Origin: Pyrenula massariospora
Lineage: Eukaryota; Ascomycota; Eurotiomycetes; Pyrenulales; Pyrenulaceae
DNA: 64,000 nucleotides
Assembly: GCA_021030905.1 (NCBI GenBank)
Contig: JAGFMI010000025.1
Coordinates: 525,983 to 589,982, forward strand
Direction of reading: 5' to 3'
Position 1 is the first letter of the stretch. Every line of letters begins with the position of its first letter. The notes below the pieces were generated by a model. It searched no databases. It saw only the letters and a list, made by a program, of their open reading frames with translations, and had not been told where the DNA came from. The position numbers were made by a program, and so were the translations under genes. Below, piece by piece: positions 12,300-24,740 of this stretch.

Positions 12300-15200
12300 T
12301 CAGACACGCCCCTTGCGAAGACAAGGCGAAGCAATCGGTTTGCCCTGCCGGAGGCTGTCTTGTAGAAAGAAATTGACCATCCGATTCATGCCCAGGTCGT
12401 ACGATTTCTCGAGCCAGGTCTGGAACGGTAGCTCGTCCAACGCCCTTCCGAGCCGTGTCTCCATGAACGACTTCACCTGTTCGGGCCCGACCTTGACATC
12501 TGCGCAGTAGTTGATGACTTTGAACATGTCCTGTTTGGAATCGCCCAATGCCAGGCCGTCTTTGGGCAAGGGACGGTCGACGGAATTGCTGGATACTGAG
12601 GCTGATGATGGAGCAGTTGAAGGGGTAGACAGATGCGACGTGGATAAAGAGTGTAATGAGGTGGTTGAGGAATCTGACGATAGGTAGGATAATTGATTGG
12701 ACCACAAGGTGGGTAGTGGAGAAGACAATGGGATGGGTGGTGGACGAGAGATCGCCGCAGATGAGGGAGGAGACAACGGGCTGGCGCCAAGACTGCTCTT
12801 GCTCTTAGGCAGGACTGCAGCGACGATCCCATCAGCGACCTCGCCGATTTCGACAACGTCTAGGTCGCCGTCGATCGCGTTGCCGCGGAGGTCCGGGACA
12901 GCACCGAGGGCCTCGGTGTAAGTATCCAGCGCAGTCATCAGGTCCGTCTCCGGCGCACCTTCGCCGACGATGTTGACCGCTCTGTGTATAACGCTAGGAA
13001 CGCGACATAGAGTAGAGGCCTTCTCGAGGAAGACTTCGTTGACCCACTTTGAAAGTGCGTAGCCTCGCTCGCCAGTCTCCGGAGCCTTCAAATGTGCAGC
13101 AGAGATCTCGGGCAGTTCCTTTTCAGGGGTGAAAAGCGCCACCGCAGCCGTGGAGATGAAATGGATCGGCACAGCTCGCGGGGTAGCCATTTCCACCAAC
13201 ACTTTAGTAGAGAGGACGTTTGTCGATTTCAGAGCCTGGTACGACTTCAGGAAGGAGACATCGGCACCATTATGAATGATAACGTCTACCCTCTTCGAAA
13301 GCTTGTCAAAATCAGACTCGGACAATCCGAGGAGCGGCTGGCCAAGGTCGCCAGGATATTCTTGAATCTTGGAACTCTTGAAACCGGTGCTTCGAGCGTT
13401 CCCTTGTCCGTCTCGTCGGATTGCAATACAGTGAATTTCGCTAACGCTTTCGTGTTCGATTAGGCGTTGTGTAATGTGCTTACCCAGGAATCCAGTAGCA
13501 CCGGTGATTACGATCGAGAACTTGCCGTTCAAATGATAGTTGTTTTCCTTCTCGAGGACGTTCGGCAGACCTACACACAATGATGCAATCTCTGCTTCCC
13601 AGTCGACACGTACTGGAGATGCAGCAGGAGCTCGGTCAGTCTCATCCACGATCTGTGTGGTTTTCTGGCCCTTGACACCTCCCACAACATCTCTACACAG
13701 GGCAGTCAAAGACGTGTCACCAATGATCTTGAGAACAGGCATATCAAAATTGAGCTCCTTGAGAAACCATGATCGGATCTCGACGGCAACCAATGAGTCT
13801 ATTCCGAGATTGAGCAGCGAGGCTTCTTTGTCGATCTTGTTGCTGCTGATCTGCAGGACGAGCTCAAGTTTCCGCGAAAGACCGTTCTCTATTACTGTTA
13901 AGGCCTCTTCATCAGACTTAGCTTCAGCCAATTGGCCACGCAAGTCAGCCACAGACGCGGAATGTTTCTCTCCAACTTTGTCGGAAGCACCCTGCTCCTG
14001 CTGGTAGTGCGAAAATCTTGGATTTTCGTGCCAGGGTGCCTCTGAATCTTGGTTGAGGCCGGTGATGATCTCAACGACCTCTTCCCCAGATTTGTTAGGC
14101 CTCCCAGCCACGATAGCTTCCGCAAACATATCTCGGAAGCCGGTTTCCGATATGGCCATGTACTTGTATTTTGACATCAGTGTCGATTCGTACTGGTCGA
14201 TGGCACGCGCAACGTAGCCCACTCCAAGAAGCATGGCAATATGAATGATGGATGCTGGTAAGCCTCGAGCTCTCCTTTGATAGGCTAGGGCCGTCATGAA
14301 CATGTTGGCTGCACCGTAGTTAGACTGACCACTATTTCCCACAACACATGCCAAGGACGAGAACATGATGAAGAAGTCCAGCGTTGCGTCAGAGAAGAGC
14401 TCATCAAGGATTGTGCTACCCTGTACTTTGGGTGCAAGAACTGCCTGAAAGTCTTCCCAAGTCATGTTCTGGAAAGCCTTGTCACGCAAAACCATGGCGG
14501 CATTTGCAACACCTGCAATTGGAGGCATAGTGCCTCGAATCTCCTTGACAACTTTAGTCATCGCAGGTCTATTAGAAGCGTCGACAGCCACGACTCTGAC
14601 ATCAGCGGTACCCTTTCTTTGTAAGTATCTTAAGGTCTCGAAGTCAACTTTAGGGTTGCGGCTTGTAAGAACGACGTGTCTTGCTCCGTGCTGAATCATC
14701 CAATTGCATATGGACAGGCCAAGATCACCAGTCAAGCCCACCATGAGGTAAGTTTTGTCCGATGAGAATAGACCAAAGTGATTGAGAGGGTGAACTTGTA
14801 GTGAGACAGTCTGCGAACTACGCCAGTCAATGATCGATGTGGCTCGTACATTCCCAGACGAGTGGGAGAGCTGTTCAAGGCTGATGGAGCCAGCAGCGAG
14901 ATTGCTGTTTGCTCTTGACTCATATCGTTTCAAAAATCTACGCAGACCTGACATATTCAAGGATAATGCGATGGACTTGGTGGTTTTCATGCTCTCAAAG
15001 AGGTTACGGATTCTGAGAGAGGGTTTCAGCAAAGAATGGAAACCCCTTGCGAGCCTTCCATCGGCTGATATTTCCATGTTGACAAAAGTCCCGATGTCGC
15101 TGGGTACGAGCTCTTCTAGATCCCGCTTGCTGATGTAAGGATGGACAAATGTCAGCCGTTTGTCAGGAGTTGGTGTTGAAGTGGTCAGAAATAGATCAGT

Positions 15201-18200
15201 CTTGGCGCGTCTGGCGGTTTCAACGAAAAATTCGACAAGATCCTCGTCAGGCTGGTGAATCCAAAGTCTTCCTTCTGTTGCATCAACAATACTTTCTGAG
15301 ATTAGACTTGCCATGAGGTGGTAAAACTGGCTGTCTATCCCTTCGGTACTTTCCCAGTCGAACGTCTGATCTTTTGGGACGCACAGTACTGAGCTGTTGA
15401 GAGACGACAAGGCCAAGACATTCTTTCCACTTCCGGCGACGGAACCCACAATGATATAGACTGATTGCTTATCAGAAGTAGTGAAAGGATATGCCGAAGA
15501 GGCAACGGTTCTGATCTGAACCTGCGGTGTTGTCGCAGATGTATCTTCATGTCTTGTTCTATGAAGATCAAATCCCTCTTGGGCTCGAGATACACTAAGA
15601 ATATTGTCATCAAGGGATACCACTTCGGTAATTATGCGACGATCTGAGTTTAGACGGTTATTCAAATCCTCATTAGGCAAGATTCTTGGAATGTAGACCG
15701 CATCATCTTCAATGGCAAGCTCATGCTCAGTACTCCAGAGTATTTCCTGAAAACCAGCAATGTCAGAGCATGCAAGGCGAACAAGTGCTTCTGCCAGTAT
15801 CATTGGGTTCGGAAGATCCTTGGACAGGATGTCAATAAATTGAAGGTGAATATCTTTCGACTCTAACAGTATTGACCTGCCTAGACCAATGATCATGTTG
15901 GCATATGGAACCTCTCTACGGGCACCTCGAGTGATCCATACAAGGTTCTTGGCGCTGCTGAACAGTTTTTTGAGTCCATTGAAGCGATCCTGGGTCATAT
16001 CCTTGAATACCGGCCTATCTAGATCAGATAGGCATATAACTGAGGCACCTAATGGGATTTGTAGACCGTTTTGCTGTATGTGATCCAGAGAAGCGATGAA
16101 CGTTGTCTCATCTGTGATAGACTGCAGAAACTCTGCTGATTTAGCTGCGATGTCAGCAACCTCATGATTGGCGCTTCCAATGATGACGAGCTTGGAAATT
16201 CTCGGTGTAATCGATGAGAATTGAAGAGGTTTTCGCAAGACCGCTACTCGCTCGTCCACTGCTTGACTGGTGATCACACTGAAACAGTAATCGGCACTGT
16301 TGTGAGAATCTCTTACTGTTGTATCTACACCAGAGAAGCCAGTCTTCTTAAGTAAATCGTTCCATTGTCCCTCGCTGATCGTAGGTGCCCAGATCCTCCC
16401 GTCCTTGATACCGAGAAACCAACCCGGTAAAGAAGAGACGATAAATTGAGGACGGAGGGCGTCACTCGTAATCTCGAGAAGCATCAGATAGCCGCCGGGC
16501 TTCAGCAGTCGTCGACAATTTTTCATGGTCTCCTCCAAGGCTTCGGTTGCATGCAAGACGTTGGACGCAATAATCAAGTCGTAGGAGTGCTCCACGAAAC
16601 CCTGCTCCACAGGGTCATTCTCAATATTGAGCACCTTAAAAGTCATCTTATTCGAATAGTCGGAAAAGACGTCTGCAGCCTTTTCGAAGAAGCCAGCGGA
16701 AATATCTGTGTAGGTATACGAGGAGAACTGTTTTGTGCCAATGGTATTCAAGACATTGCGCGTAGCACCGCCAGTTCCAGCTCCTATTTCAAGGATATTC
16801 ATAGCTGGGTAACGATGCGTAAGTTGGCTCGCAGTAGCTGCAAGGTCAATGTTGGCTTGTTTGAAGCCCAGACCATCGGTGTAGAGTTTCCCGAGCATGT
16901 CGTTGTGGAAGAGAACTTGTAGGGCGGCTGTATCGCCTTTCAGAATTGCTGCGAGGTTGTCTCCGACTGCTTTCATAAGCTCGCATTCGATTTGTCCAGG
17001 GAATGAGGCCATTTCTTCCAAAATGAACTCTTCTGTGTCAGCAGCCCACTCCGACTTCACTCGGCCATGTTCATTCGCCTCAACTTGTGGCAGAAGATGG
17101 TCGAGTACCCAATGCATCAGGTGTTGCATGTGCCAGTCAGAGGCAACTTCTTCACGAGAAACCTGTTCCCGGAGCCTACGGAGGTAGAAGTAGGCTGTTC
17201 TTTCGAAGAGTTCAGCCATTCTAGAGTGGTCAGAGGCAGGGACTATCCTCGTCGCTGCGGCAGTCTCTGGACCGGATGCTAAATCTTTCTTCCACACGTT
17301 CTGTGCGTATAGCTTTCTGTCATCCTGAGGGCAAGGCTGTGTAAAAGATGTACATGTAAGTGTGCGAATTTGAATCTGTGCATGTCCATGCTCAGCGCAA
17401 AACACGTCAATGTCACCAGCTATTGTCTTGGAGCTACCCTCAGTCAGGTGACAGTCTGCCAAAATGGCTTTGTCTGCATAAGAGTGATTCTCTGGGCAAG
17501 TCATGTTGACTCTCACGCTGGCAATGCTGGTTGGGAGATATGATGTCCAAAGTCTGCCATCACCAGGCCACGAAAATGCTGCAAAGATTGAATGGAAGCA
17601 CGCATCCAATGTCGCTGGATGGACACGAAGCTTAGAGTTATCAAGACGCTTGGTAGTGACCGTAGCCATGTCGAGACGACGTTTGACAGAGTCTGTCAGG
17701 AAGAGCCCTGAGTAGTCAAGACCGATTTGTGAGATATGAGAGTATAGCCGTGTAAGATCCACTGGCTCCATTGGCAACTTAGGCTCGACTCGAGTGGGCA
17801 ACGCGTCTTGAGCAGGTGTCCCCAAACTCAGCGTGGCTTTTCCATGAAAGTTCGCATTTTCAGTCGCCTGTCCGGTGGCATCGACATCTCCGCTGAAACA
17901 AGAGTATTCCGCTTCAATTTTGTCGACATTTCTATCCGTACATCGGATGGCAAAAGTCACCTCGGTGCCAGCAGAATCAGCATCAAGAGTGATGGCTTTT
18001 TGAATCTTGAGATCGTGTAGCTCAACCATTGCTATTTGCTGACCAGTAGCAAGCCGTATCGCCGCTTCATATGCCATAGCAACATACCCACCGGCAGGGA
18101 AGAGTATCTGACCTTGAAATACGTGTCCACGAAGGTAGTCTAGCTCGGTAAGCCTCAGAATGTTACGCCATCTCATCTCATCGTTCTGCCCATTTGTCGT

Positions 18201-21200
18201 GCATGTGCCGAGAAGTTCGTGAACTGGTTCCGTCCGGGTACGGAAAGCCTTTGACTTTTTAGATTCCTTCCATAACACTTTGTCATGGTCCCAACTGTAG
18301 GACGGCAGATTTTTTAGTACACGGGGACGAATTGATTCAGTCTCTCCAACACAGGCTTCTCTGAGCTTGTTGATGTCAAGAAGAGGGTTTGGTGAGATGA
18401 AGTGTTTCCAGACAAAACCGAGGGCATCGCAGAACATGTTGAAGTCATTGTCGCCGCGTTTTAAAATCCCAGAATAAGGCAAATTCAATCCGGTGAAGTT
18501 GCTCAACGTTTCTGACGCCGGGCCTTTGAGGGCGGGATGTGGTCCGACTTCAAGAATCATGTCATGGAAATGCTCCTCCGTCACTGCTCGGTGCATGGCT
18601 TGGGAAAAAAGAACCGTCTGGACCATGTTATCCACCCAATACTGGCCTCTGAGGGCCTCCTTATCGATGCCAACACTTCTCCCGTTTGGTCCATATACGC
18701 TGGAGTACCATGCGCATGATGGTGCCTCATCTCGAATCTGAATATTACAAGACTTTAGTGATTCGAGATAGGCGGCTGCGCAGCCCTTCATGTGATGAGA
18801 ATGATATGCAGTATCGACCTTCAAGAGCCTTGCAAACGTCATCTGCTCGGTTAACAAGGCCAGCGCCTCATCAATGGCATCAGCATCGCCGGAAAGAGTC
18901 ACACTGGATCTAGCATTTGCCGCTGCGATTCCGATCCTGCCTGCAAAGCATTCCCTTGAGCAAAACGCAGTTGCTTCGTCAAGAGACATTCCAACCGCCA
19001 TCATTTTGCCAGGCTGACCTTCAGGGCCTTTAGCCAAAGGAGCGTAGATGCCGCGATAGTATGCAATTCTGATAGCGTCCCAACCACTAAGATGACCGGC
19101 GGCATATGCGGCTCCGATCTCTCCGGACGAGTGTCCAACAACTGCGCTGAATGCTATCCCAGCTTGGTGAAGGAGGTCGACCAACGCAATCTGCAGCGCA
19201 GTGCAAAGTGGCTGTGCAACAAACGCCTCACTGACGCGAGACGTTGCCTTCAATGCCAGCAATTGCTCAGACAGAAGCCATGATGGTGGATCTGGCAAGT
19301 TGGCAAGGGACGCCTCGAGCTGCTGTATTGTCTTTCTGAAAAGTACCGAGGTTTTGTATAGACCAGCTCCCATTTCAGGCCACTGCGCGCCTTGGCCGGT
19401 GAAGATACCAAGAATTCTCAGGGGAAACTTTTCGGTCACCACAGTTCCTCGTACAGCTAGTGAAGAAGCTTTCTGAGCGGCCTCCTCAAGCTTACCAACA
19501 AGCTCGTCCTTGCTAGTCGCAGAGAAACTTGCGCGATAAGTGAATTGACTCCGGCGTGAGAGCGTGTACCCGAGGTCAGCGATGCTAATGTTACCTACAG
19601 TCTTGATCGTGCTGGCAAGAGCAGCCAGGTTGCTTGCAAGAGCCTGAGTTGAATGTGCTGATACGTTGAAGGGGCCGTAGTTAAGAGCAGAGTCATTATT
19701 CGAAGGCCGGTCTGACGGCTCCCATGCTTCGATGACGGCATGGGCATTGGTACCCCCAAACCCAAAGCTATTGACGCTTGCCCGCTTTTTCACACCCTTT
19801 GGAAGATCTGGCCAAGCCATAGCTTGGGTTGGCACGCAAAGATGGTCGTAGAAAGGCTCAATCTTTGGATTTAACCGATTGAAAAGCATATTCGGCGGGA
19901 TGGCACAGTTCTTCATCGCCAGAGATGCTTTCAGAAGGCCTGCCAGTCCTGCTGCACCTTCAAGATGGCCAACAATGGTTTTAATGGATCTAACATAAAG
20001 CTTCGATTCGCCGAGATTCTCGCTTTCTGGGAAGAACGCAGTATGGATCGCTTCAGCCTCAATGGGGTCACCTGCCGGGGTTCCAGTACCTAATATCACC
20101 AGGTTAGATTATAGATGGGCCTTTGAACTATAGCTGTTTCCCGTAGGTAACGTACCATGAGCCTCAAAGTACTGAGGACGATCTTCAACTTTGGTAAGGT
20201 CCAGGCCGCATCGAGCATATGTAGACCGGATGAGAGCAGCTTGTGCAGTAGAGCTTGGCATCGTGATGCCTTTCGTACGGCCGTCTTGATTAATCCCTGT
20301 CTCTCGAATGACGCATTCGATGTGATCGTTGTCGGCAATTGCTTGGCTTAGTGGCTTGAGAATAACACTAGCGAAACCTTCGCCGCGAGCATATCCATCC
20401 ACGTCTGCATCCCACATACGTGAACGTCCAGTGGGCGAGAGCATGTGTAACTATCTACGTCAGAAACGATATTATAGCTTTCAATTGACTAACCTTGGAT
20501 TCAAAGATGTACATCTCTGGGCCCAATATGAGATTGACGCCTGCCGCGACAGCCATTGTTGCCTCTCCATTTCGTAAAGCCTGCACAGCCATATGCAAGG
20601 CTACCATGCTGGATGAGCAAGCAGTATCAACAGTCGCTGACGGACCTTTCCAGTCGAAGAAATACGAAACCCGGTTAGACATGATAGACAAGGTGGCTCC
20701 AGTCGCGAAGTACTGTGGCGCACTATCCACATCTCTAATAAGGACATTGTAGTAGTCATTGTTCATCTGACCCACAAACACAGCAACCGACGTGCCTTTG
20801 AGATCTTGGATGGAGAAGCCGCCTGCATCAATTCCCTCGAAGACAGTCTCCAACAAAATACGCTGTTGAGGGTCCATTGACTCTGCTTCCTTTGGAGAGA
20901 TTTGAAAGAACCCGTGGTCGAAGACACGATGGTCTTCGTCCAAGATATAGGAATGTTTGACATTGGTGCTCTATCACTTAATCAGCTTTCTAGAACCCGC
21001 AGAGCACCTTGAACGACGAAACAAAGTAAATACTACATTACTTTCTTCCGAAATTATGCAACGACTCGTGATTACTGAGATGATGGTGGCAGTATACTCA
21101 CTCCATGGTGCTCTCCATTTTCGTGATAAAAGCCATGCGGATTGAACCTTTCAGTTGGGATCTCGCGCTGGAGATCGCGAGGTTCTTTCAAGAGACTCCA

Positions 21201-21269
21201 AAGCTTGGAAGGAGAGCTGGCGCTCCCCGGCAGACGACAGCTGCTTCCGACAATAGCGATTGGTTCCAT
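12300..21269 (-). CDS. Highly reducing polyketide synthase, KS-AT-DH-MT-KR-ACP with C-terminal thioester reductase (R)
   Basis: Four exons (21269-21102, 20970-20494, 20450-20156, 20089-12300) join in frame to 2,909 residues. KS: active-site Cys about 174 in DTACSSS, His313 in EAHGTG, His355 in VGHLEG. AT: Ser about 634 in GHSSGE. DH: His about 969 in [16 protein letters not shown], Asp about 1142 in [12 protein letters not shown]-methyltransferase: [13 protein letters not shown] at about 1412. KR: GLTGDLG at about 2098, Ser and Tyr near 2225/2238. ACP: Ser about 2412 in LGIDSL. Reductase: TGATGFLG at about 2509, Ser-Thr near 2626, YALSK (Tyr about 2657, Lys about 2661). No enoylreductase is present between MT and KR, so a trans partner is expected, and the adjacent LovC-like gene fits. 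The R domain should release the chain as aldehyde or alcohol. The architecture matches the betaenone-type synthases. A Ser/Pro-rich stretch (about 2742-2822) interrupts the R domain. Confidence 0.97.
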
Positions 21270-21337
21270 GGTGTGGGAATGGGGTTGTGCGAGGTCGTTC
21301 GAGTTGAATCAATCGAGTCTTGCAAGTTGAGAGCCTC

Positions 21338-21353
21338 CGGTGGAGCAGGGCCG
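21338..21353. promoter_or_regulatory. CGG-N10-CCG inverted half-sites
   Basis: Everted CGG/CCG triplets with a 10-bp spacer, close to the PKS start. This is the general form of site bound by Zn2Cys6 dimers. It could serve the local regulator, but the motif is short and may be chance. Confidence 0.3.
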
Positions 21354-21664
21354 ATCACGTTTGACAATGATGCTGTAAGATGGCTTTGAAAAACAGCACA
21401 ACGCTCGGTTGTATATCGTGACCTTTGTAAGGGGTAGTAATGCAAGAATCTGACCAATGAATGGACTGAGCCATTCTCCTAGCCCCTGAGATGCTCCTCG
21501 ATGGATAGCTGGCGTACCCATTCTTCGGCACGTCTCCCGCGCAACCGACGCTCCACCGAAAGTTTTGCGCCGACAATTATTCTCGTCAATGCCGATGATA
21601 AGAATCCGACTTAACGGATCATTCAAAGATCGGTAAGCAAACACAGACGGATTAATGTAGACAT

Positions 21665-21681
21665 CGGAGGTCCACTAGCCG
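21665..21681. promoter_or_regulatory. CGG-N11-CCG inverted half-sites
   Basis: CGG and CCG are separated by 11 bp, the spacing used by Gal4-type zinc-cluster dimers, in the middle of the divergent promoter. Candidate operator only. Confidence 0.3.
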
Positions 21682-21901
21682 TACTCGGCGTAAAGTCGAG
21701 GCTGACTTCACAACCCGCCGACATCATTCCGCATACCGATGAGAAGCTTGGTGACACTCATCGAGGTTCCAGAGGCCCCGACAGGCGGGGAGAATAAGAT
21801 GTAATAATCGTTTGGCGCTACTGATCACTTCGATTTATTGTCGTATCTACCTAGATTTCCATGCATTATTGCCCCCTCTGCCAACCATCTTGACCTAGGA
21901 A

Positions 21902-23023
21902 ATGGCGCGGACCGATTTGGAAGTACACGAAGCACTTGTTGCTGGAACTTTTGGAAAGTATCATCTTGTTCATGATGCTGAAATCCCGTCTCCCCAAGGG
22001 GACCAGGTGCTGTGCAAAGTCGGTGCGATTGCTTTGAATCCTGCTGATGCGAAGATGGCCGACTATTCAGCAACGCCAGGATCCGTCGGAGGGAATGACT
22101 TCGCAGGCGAGGTAATTGAGATTGGCGAGCGCGTCAAGAGGTTCAAAAAGGGTGATCGCATCTTCGCGTTTACCTTTGGGCTCAACCCTACGGACAAAAT
22201 CACCGGAGCCTTCGGCCAGTATGCCCTGGCAACTGAAGACCTCGCTTGCAAAATTCCAGAGAACATGTCGTATAATGAAGCGTCAACGTTGGGATTAGCG
22301 GTCGCCACGGCAGGCACCGCTCTTTTTCAGGCGTTGAATCTTCCCTTGCCCACCGAACCAGCCAAGAAACCTGTCCATGTCCTGGTATCTGGAGGTGCAA
22401 CATCGACGGGGGCTATGGCTATCCAAATGATTAAAAGGTATCAAAAATCGTGAAGTAGTCACAGAAGGAAAAGTCAGCTAATGACCGACAGTGCTGGATT
22501 GATACCGATCGCGACGTGTTCTCCCACCAATTCCGACTTTGTGAAATCTCTCGGAGCTGAGGAAGCGTTCGACTACCATTCCTCCTCGTGCGGGTCCGAC
22601 ATCCGTACTTACACCAACAACTCACTTACCCATGTCTTCGACTGCGTCACTGATACAGAGACCATGAAGATGTGCTACGAGGCGATCGGGGCATCCGGCG
22701 GTAGATACATAGCCATCGATCCGTTCGTGACTCGGGTCCAGTATAGCCGTCGGGACGTCCAAGCAGACTGGCTTATGATATATTCGCTCTTTGGGAACCC
22801 GGTCAAGTTGGCAGGCGTGTACGGGAGACCGGCTTGCCCTCAGGATCGCGAGTTTGCTTCACGTCTGTTTCCCATGGCGGAGACACTGTTGTCGCAAGGC
22901 TCGTTGAAGCCGCACCCAATGGAAATTCGGGCTGGCGGTCTCAAGACTGTCAAATACGGTATTGATGATTTGCGTGCAGGGAGGGTGAGGGCAAGAAAGC
23001 TGGTCTATCCGATGGCAGGTTAA
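21902..23023 (+). CDS. trans-acting enoylreductase (LovC-like MDR family)
   Basis: Two exons, 21902-22437 and 22492-23023, encode 355 residues, close to LovC's length. The medium-chain reductase fold is visible: an N-terminal GroES-like part (LNPADAKMADY, GGNDFAGEV, GDRIFAF, GAFGQYALA) and an NADPH-binding glycine motif SGGATSTG (about 163-170). Across the splice follows IATCSPTNSDFVKSLGAEEAFDY, here the usual LovC-like A/S-C-S-P-x-N motif. The C-terminal part is YGIDDLRAGRVRARKLVYP. LovC-type proteins reduce enoyl intermediates on an ER-less PKS at programmed steps. Divergence from the ER-less PKS over a 632-bp promoter strongly supports that partnership. No zinc-ligand cysteines are apparent, as expected of this branch. 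Confidence 0.92.
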
Positions 23024-23735
23024 GTCCACGACACGGCATAGACCGGCCGAGACATGCATCTATATCCTGTTGAGCATACAATTGCAGAGCGGCCAGTCAG
23101 TCTGCCGCAGTTAGTCTAATCACCTAACTGTATTTTCTATGCACAGCCCAAGATTTCGTGCAGCGGTGTGAGGCCCGATGGAAAATGAAATGCAAAGAGG
23201 TTGTCGTGACGTCTCTAATCGAGTCCATGAGATTGCATGGAACAAAGTTCGCCCGAAGCACCACGGTCGGTGTTGGTGTAGCAAATGTGATCCCAGGTGT
23301 CTGCAGAGTAATATTGCAACATGGGCGGCCATGTAGAAATAAAGAGAACGGGAGACAGTCTTCACATCTGTCCGAGTCGATTATGGGTGAGAAGACATTT
23401 TAACGCGATCGAGCGAATCAAAGCGTCACCGGGAGGAATGGCTGTGGACAAAGAAGCGCCTTAACGGCCGTAGCCTTATGCCCGTGCCGCTCTCATTGTC
23501 CTCCCCAACAACAAACAGTACACAACAGATATGAGTTCGCAATTTTTATCACCTCGCATACTGGGAATTTCTCAGAGTCCTCGAAGCAAAGCATTTCGAA
23601 ATCATTACAAGCTTCCACAACGGCCGCATTCGTCTCTACCCTAGACTTTCACTGCTCTATTTATTTGTCAAAGCCTCAAGCAAGGCAGCAGACTTCTACG
23701 GTAATAACGGGATCGCATGAGCAGACGTCGTGCTC
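23024..23735. other. Intergenic region between the two MDR genes
   Basis: About 710 bp hold the 3' end of the trans-ER and the promoter of the second reductase. ORFs of about 80 codons on either strand show no known motif. A CGGCCG palindrome occurs near 23465 and another near 23621. No RNA gene is seen. Confidence 0.4.
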
Positions 23736-24740
23736 ATGATGAGAGCATGGCAGTATACCGCGACCAAAGGCGGGTTGGAGAACAATCTCAAGCTCAACGC
23801 CAGAGTTCCCTTTCCCGTGCCCAAAGATCCATCGACGCAACATGTCATTCAAGTATTGTCGGTTTGCCTCAACCCAGTCGACTACAAAGTCGCTGAGCTC
23901 GTCCCCTCTGCTATGCTACCACGGCCTAGTACACCGGGGATTGACTTTGTCGGCAAGATTGCGACAGCAGCGCGAGGATCCAAGCTGGTGAAGGGTGACA
24001 CCGTCTTTGGAATAGCCGCCCTCTCTCCACTTGCTGGAGGCGCATTGGCCGAGTATATGGTTGCTCCGATGGACGGCGTAGCGAAACTTCCCTCCGGTGT
24101 GAAACCGATCGATGCAGCTACCCTAGGTGTGGCAGGACTGAGCGCGTACCAGGCGATCGTTCCCTATGTTAAGCGCGGAGACAAGATCTTCATCAATGGC
24201 GGGTCAGGCGGTGTCGGCGTCTGCAGCATCCAGATTGCGAAGATCCTCGGATGCTACGTGACCACTTCGTGCTCGACGGCCAATGTCAACTTATGCCGAA
24301 CGCTAGGTGCAGACGAGGTGATCGACTACAAGAAGGGCAGCGTCCTAGAAGCGCTGAGGAAGAGTGGAGGCTTTAAGCACATTATTGACAATGTCGGCAA
24401 TGACTTTCAGCTGTACTGGCAGGCTCACACGTATTCTGGACCATCTGCAAAATTCGTCGGCGTAGCTGGAGGACCGTCACTGCGGCATTTCGCTTTCGCA
24501 ACTGCGACTAGACTCTGGCCAGGCTTCTTGGGCGGTGGAAAGCGTCAATTCGTAAGCTTTCTGGCTCAGCCGAGACTTGATCACTTGCAACAAATGGGAA
24601 CCTGGATGGCCGAAAGGAAGATGAAAGCTGTCATCGACTCGAGATTTCCGTTTGACAAGGCACCTGATGCTTTCCGAAGATTGAAGACGGAGAGAGCAAA
24701 GGGAAAGGTTGTCGTTGATGTCGCATCTACCAACTCGTAG
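23736..24740 (+). CDS. Second MDR-superfamily NADPH oxidoreductase (quinone reductase / RTN4IP1-like)
   Basis: A single exon of 334 residues from ATG 23736 (a second ATG follows immediately). The MDR features are GroES-like LNPVDYKVAE and PGIDFVGKI, LAGGALAEYMVAP, and the NADP-binding INGGSGGVGVCSIQIAK (glycines about 155-161). These are followed by SCSTANVNLCRTLGADEVIDY and the C-terminal FDKAPDAFRRLKTERAKGKVV. It lacks the zinc-ligand pattern of true alcohol dehydrogenases. Compared with the trans-ER upstream, its core reads like a quinone oxidoreductase rather than LovC, so it may reduce a double bond or carbonyl on the released product. It lies in tandem with the trans-ER and may share regulation. 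Confidence 0.88.
   Translation: MMRAWQYTATKGGLENNLKLNARVPFPVPKDPSTQHVIQVLSVCLNPVDYKVAELVPSAMLPRPSTPGIDFVGKIATAARGSKLVKGDTVFGIAALSPLAGGALAEYMVAPMDGVAKLPSGVKPIDAATLGVAGLSAYQAIVPYVKRGDKIFINGGSGGVGVCSIQIAKILGCYVTTSCSTANVNLCRTLGADEVIDYKKGSVLEALRKSGGFKHIIDNVGNDFQLYWQAHTYSGPSAKFVGVAGGPSLRHFAFATATRLWPGFLGGGKRQFVSFLAQPRLDHLQQMGTWMAERKMKAVIDSRFPFDKAPDAFRRLKTERAKGKVVVDVASTNS

Larger units (their letters stand above)
21270..21901. promoter_or_regulatory. Bidirectional promoter between PKS and trans-enoylreductase
   Basis: The 632-bp region separates the divergent starts of the PKS and the trans-ER, an arrangement suited to matched expression of enzyme and partner. It contains CGG-N10-CCG (21338-21353), CGG-N11-CCG (21665-21681) and a CCAAT box (21454-21458). 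Short ORFs here look like noise. Confidence 0.55.

Noticed and set aside
12192-12856. Minus-strand ORFs of 127-170 codons overlapping the PKS 3' end
   Set aside because: Alternative frames of the reductase-domain coding sequence; no independent features.
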